DNA of 41,097 nt from UBA8444 sp964003875 (GTDB lineage: Bacteria > Bacteroidota > Bacteroidia > Flavobacteriales > UBA7312). Made by a program: the position numbers and the translations under genes. The DNA lies in NCBI GenBank assembly GCA_964003875.1, contig CAXFLH010000003.1, positions 1 to 41,097 on the forward strand, written 5' to 3'. Below are positions 38,135-41,097 of this stretch, piece after piece. The notes beneath the pieces are model-generated. The model saw only the letters and a program-made list of their open reading frames with translations. It had not been told where the DNA came from and searched no databases. The first letter of the stretch is position 1. Every line of letters begins with the position of its first letter.

Positions 38135-40516
38135 ATGAAATATTACTTTTCATTAATATTAATTCTTTTATCTCTCAGTTTACATTCTCAAACGGTAAGG
38201 GTCTATGGTAGCGTCAAGAACGAACTTAATAACGAGCCTATACCTTTTGCTAATGTAGTAATAGACGGCACTTCCAAAGGAACAACTACAGATATTGATG
38301 GTAATTTTGAGTTAGCAGAAATTGAACCTGGTCTACATAACTTTAAATGTAGTTACATAGGTTTTAATACCAACTTAAAAGCTGAAATACAAATAACACC
38401 CAACAAGAATTTAAGATTAGATTTTGTATTAACAGAAAATGCTCAAATCATTGATGAGGTACAAGTAACTGCTAACACATTTAATAAAACGGAAGAAAGT
38501 CCAACTAGTTTGCGAACTATTAACGCTTCAGAGATTCTAAGAAGTCCTGGAGGCAATAGAGACATTTCAAAAGTAATAGCCAATTTGCCAGGTGTTTCAA
38601 GTTCACCTTCTTTTAGAAATGATATTGTTATACGTGGTGGTGCGCCTAACGAGAATCGTTTTTTTCTCGACGGTGTAGAAATTCCTAATATCAATCACTT
38701 TGCAACACAAGGATCTTCAGGAGGACCTGTAGGTATTTTAAACGTGAATTTTATTCGAGAGGTAGACTTTTATTCAGGTGCTTTTCCTGCCAATAGGGGA
38801 AATGCCTTAAGCTCGGTAATGGAGCTCAAACAAATTGAAGGAAGTGACGAAGACTTTAGCGCCTCATTTATGTTAGGTTCTAGTGACGCAGGACTTACTA
38901 TTAATACTCCTTTGTCCGAAAAGTCAAGTTTATTGTTGTCTGCTAGACGTTCGTACTTGCAATTTTTATTTAAGGCTTTACAATTACCTTTCTTACCGAC
39001 TTACAACGATATACAATTGAAATATACTTTTAAGCCTAATCCTAAAAATCAATTCAATGTGATAGGATTGGCAGCCATCGATGAATTTACGCTTAATCCA
39101 AAAGCAAATGAAGGAATTGATGATCCTCAAAAATTAGCTCAAAACGAATACACACTCAATAATTTACCTGTCAATGAGCAATGGAATTATACCCTAGGTG
39201 GTACTTGGAAACGCTTTTTTGACAACTCTAATTTATTTGTAGTTCTTAGTCGTAGTCACCTTAATAATACTGCTGTTAAGTATGCAGATTATGGAGATTT
39301 AACCTCTCAAAAGCTTATTGATTATGAGTCACAAGAAATAGAAAATAAATCTAGAGTAGAGTATAATTTTAGAGAAAATAAGATCAAGTTTAATGTTGGT
39401 CTAAATTTAGAAGACGCTACTTATTTGAATTCTACACAGCGAATTTTAACCTCAGGCGATTCAATTTATACTAAGTTGGTAGAAACTGACTTACACTTTA
39501 TAAAATATGGTGCTTTTGCTCAATTAAGCAAAACCTATTTAGTGGATAGATTAGTCACCTCTATTGGTTTTCGAATGGATGGTAATAGCTTTACTGAAAA
39601 TACGACTACTCCTAATTTTTCACCACGTCTCTCCTTATCCTACAACCTTTCAGTCAAGTCTAGTTTGAATGCCAATTTAGGACGATATTATCAGTTACCA
39701 GCCTATACTATTTTGGGTTATGGCTTGAACAATAACTTTTTCAATCAAGACGCTGAATACATACGATGTGATCATGCTGTTTTAGGTTTAGAATATAATC
39801 CGTCCAATTACAGTAAAATAACACTAGAGACATTTTACAAGCAGTACGACAATTATCCTTTTTCAATAATTGATAGTATTTCTCTCGCCAATTTAGGCGG
39901 CGACTTTGGCGTAATCGGCAACGAAGATATTTCATCCATTTCAGAAGGAAGAAGTTATGGAATTGAGTTTTTAGCTCAGCAAAAACTGAGCTCTTCGGTG
40001 TATGGTATTATGTCTCTTACGTATTACAGAAGTGAGTTTGAAGACAAAAATGGGGAGCTTATTCCTTCAGCATGGGACAACCGATTTATATTTAATATGA
40101 CTGCCGGCAAAAAGTTTAAAAGAAATATTGAACTAGGGCTAAAATTCCGTTACTCAGGTGGCGCTCCTTATACGCCTATTGATTTGGCAAATTCTAGTAA
40201 CGTGGCTATTTGGAATGTCAATCAAAGAGGAGTGTTGAATTATAATGCATTAAACACAGAACGACTCAAAAATGTTCATGGCGTAGATTTACGATTAGAC
40301 AAGAAATGGTATTTTAATAAATGGAGTTTGAACGCCTACATTGATGTGGAAAATCTATATAATTTTAAAATACAATTGCCTTCAGAAGTTGGTATAGATT
40401 CAGAAATAGGAGAAGAAATATATACCGCTCAAAATGTTGGAGAATATTCACTTTATGAAATCATTAATGAGTCAGGAACAGTACTCCCTAGCATTGGACT
40501 TTTAATAGAATTTTAA
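38135..40516 (+). CDS. TonB-dependent outer-membrane receptor with carboxypeptidase-regulatory-like domain
   Basis: A 793-residue receptor: signal 1-18 (ending LHSQ), CarboxypepD-regulatory-like domain about 20-110 (VYGSVKNELNNEPIPFANVVIDGTSKGTTTDIDG), plug domain about 115-225 (VIANLPGVSS, RGGAPNENRFFLDGVEIPNINHF) and a beta-barrel to the terminal Phe (LLIEF). It imports a substrate across the outer membrane using TonB energy. No SusD or other uptake partner is next to it. Being in the same run as the photolyase raises the idea of a cofactor substrate (for example a corrinoid), but the sequence does not show this. Confidence 0.92.
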   Translation: MKYYFSLILILLSLSLHSQTVRVYGSVKNELNNEPIPFANVVIDGTSKGTTTDIDGNFELAEIEPGLHNFKCSYIGFNTNLKAEIQITPNKNLRLDFVLTENAQIIDEVQVTANTFNKTEESPTSLRTINASEILRSPGGNRDISKVIANLPGVSSSPSFRNDIVIRGGAPNENRFFLDGVEIPNINHFATQGSSGGPVGILNVNFIREVDFYSGAFPANRGNALSSVMELKQIEGSDEDFSASFMLGSSDAGLTINTPLSEKSSLLLSARRSYLQFLFKALQLPFLPTYNDIQLKYTFKPNPKNQFNVIGLAAIDEFTLNPKANEGIDDPQKLAQNEYTLNNLPVNEQWNYTLGGTWKRFFDNSNLFVVLSRSHLNNTAVKYADYGDLTSQKLIDYESQEIENKSRVEYNFRENKIKFNVGLNLEDATYLNSTQRILTSGDSIYTKLVETDLHFIKYGAFAQLSKTYLVDRLVTSIGFRMDGNSFTENTTTPNFSPRLSLSYNLSVKSSLNANLGRYYQLPAYTILGYGLNNNFFNQDAEYIRCDHAVLGLEYNPSNYSKITLETFYKQYDNYPFSIIDSISLANLGGDFGVIGNEDISSISEGRSYGIEFLAQQKLSSSVYGIMSLTYYRSEFEDKNGELIPSAWDNRFIFNMTAGKKFKRNIELGLKFRYSGGAPYTPIDLANSSNVAIWNVNQRGVLNYNALNTERLKNVHGVDLRLDKKWYFNKWSLNAYIDVENLYNFKIQLPSEVGIDSEIGEEIYTAQNVGEYSLYEIINESGTVLPSIGLLIEF

Positions 40517-40517
40517 G

Positions 40518-41097
40518 ATGGCAGAAAAAGTACTCATAACAGGGGCTAGTGGGGCATTAGCCCAGCGAGTAAAGTATCTTCTTTTGGAAAAGGGATATAA
40601 CGTCATTACGCTCACAACTAATAAAGAAAAGGTAAATAGCAAAGATATCTTTTATTGGAATGTTTCTAAAAAAATAGTTGACCCTAAAGCCTTAGTCAAT
40701 TGCAGTCATATAGTTCATTTATCTGGATATAGCATTATGAAGCCTTGGACAGTTGCGAATAAAAAGCTGATGTATGAAAGCCGCATAGATGCTGCCCAAT
40801 TATTGTATGACTCGTGTAAAGATTTGGGAGTTAAACCTAAAACGGTTATATCTGCCTCAGCTATGGGTTATTATGGTATTGATGCCAAAGAACTTATGTC
40901 GGAAGATGATGCGCCAACATATGATTGGCTTTCACAGATGTGTGTTGACTGGGAAAAAGCTACACAAAGCTTTCAATCGTTGGGTAGTAGAGTAGTCCAT
41001 ATGAGAATATCCTTACTATTGAGTAAAGACTCTGGTTTTTTACAACCAACTATGTTGTCAATGCGACTAGGTGTCGGTGTTGTATTCGGTAGTGGAA
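40518..41097 (+). CDS. TIGR01777/SDR39U1-type NAD-dependent epimerase (3' end outside window)
   Basis: The first 193 codons of an extended SDR: ATG at 40518, one base after the receptor stop. The Rossmann start is VLITGASGALAQRVKYLL, then VHLSGYSIM (usual NLAGxxI), WTVANKKLMYESRIDAAQLL (usual W...K..i..SR...t..l) and VISASAMGYYG, which contains the catalytic Ser and Tyr region of this family. The stop is beyond base 41097. The family is often fused to or adjacent to SRPBCC domains, matching the SRPBCC at the start of this operon. Confidence 0.88.
   Translation, partial: MAEKVLITGASGALAQRVKYLLLEKGYNVITLTTNKEKVNSKDIFYWNVSKKIVDPKALVNCSHIVHLSGYSIMKPWTVANKKLMYESRIDAAQLLYDSCKDLGVKPKTVISASAMGYYGIDAKELMSEDDAPTYDWLSQMCVDWEKATQSFQSLGSRVVHMRISLLLSKDSGFLQPTMLSMRLGVGVVFGSG

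Noticed and set aside
40789..40995. 68-codon plus-strand frame near the right end
   Set aside because: It is an out-of-frame shadow of the TIGR01777 epimerase, whose frame from 40518 carries clear family motifs.

Overview
The window looks like a piece of a chromosome from an AT-rich marine-type member of Bacteroidota, most likely Flavobacteriales. Pointers seen in the sequence are: promoter elements of the Bacteroidota type TAnnTTTG rather than TATAAT; lipoproteins beginning with short signals followed by Cys-Lys-Lys/Cys-Ser-Lys; a type IX-like C-terminal sorting tail on a secreted fasciclin protein; a CarboxypepD-regulatory-like TonB receptor; and a flavobacterial cytochrome oxidase gene order. 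No tRNA, rRNA, CRISPR array, transposase or phage gene was seen.

Layout. 1-4394: end of an outer-membrane-like protein, then a cytochrome c oxidase assembly/structural operon (heme O synthase, two subunit III proteins, subunit IV, SCO, DUF420, a small cysteine protein). 4423-8255: TolC and periplasmic adaptor (without a visible inner-membrane pump), tsaB, a hairpin-rich repeat, and a DCC thiol protein. 8248-17714 on the minus strand: phosphoglycerate mutase, M20 dipeptidase, a five-gene lipoprotein/DUF1501/cytochrome-like set, a YyaL-type thioredoxin protein and a small membrane protein. 17828-20667: two small unknowns, then a porin / FMN-binding / membrane-protein trio.

20664-41097 is the most interesting part: what I read as a light-response island. 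A MerR-family protein with an adenosylcobalamin-binding domain (CarH/LitR type; Wx9EH and ExHxxG motifs both intact) lies at 32286-33167. Three divergent promoter regions (25542-25573, 32034-32065, 33578-33609) carry exactly the same inverted repeat, TTGTATAA-N16-TTATACAA, which I propose is its operator. It would control (i) a leftward operon PTPS-folE-crtI-crtB-unknown-idi-crtZ for pterin and carotenoid synthesis; (ii) a rightward SDR plus MMPL exporter; (iii) a cupredoxin-fasciclin secreted protein; (iv) carH itself behind a 54-residue protein; (v) an unknown leftward gene; and (vi) a long rightward operon SRPBCC - two flavin reductases - DUF2256 - cryptochrome/photolyase - metallophosphoesterase - TonB receptor - TIGR01777 epimerase. 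Between the first two regulated clusters are repair and peroxide defence genes (Nei/Fpg glycosylase, NUDIX, SOUL, glutathione peroxidase).

Unusual details include a cryptochrome/photolyase of the iron-sulfur class that has lost all four cluster cysteines, an SDR without its catalytic tyrosine, a Nei-type glycosylase without zinc-finger cysteines, a eukaryote-like 6-pyruvoyl-tetrahydropterin synthase in a carotenoid operon, and several genes whose promoter element ends 4-6 nt before the start codon, implying leaderless mRNAs. Functions are inferred from sequence memory and motifs only; no database search was possible.
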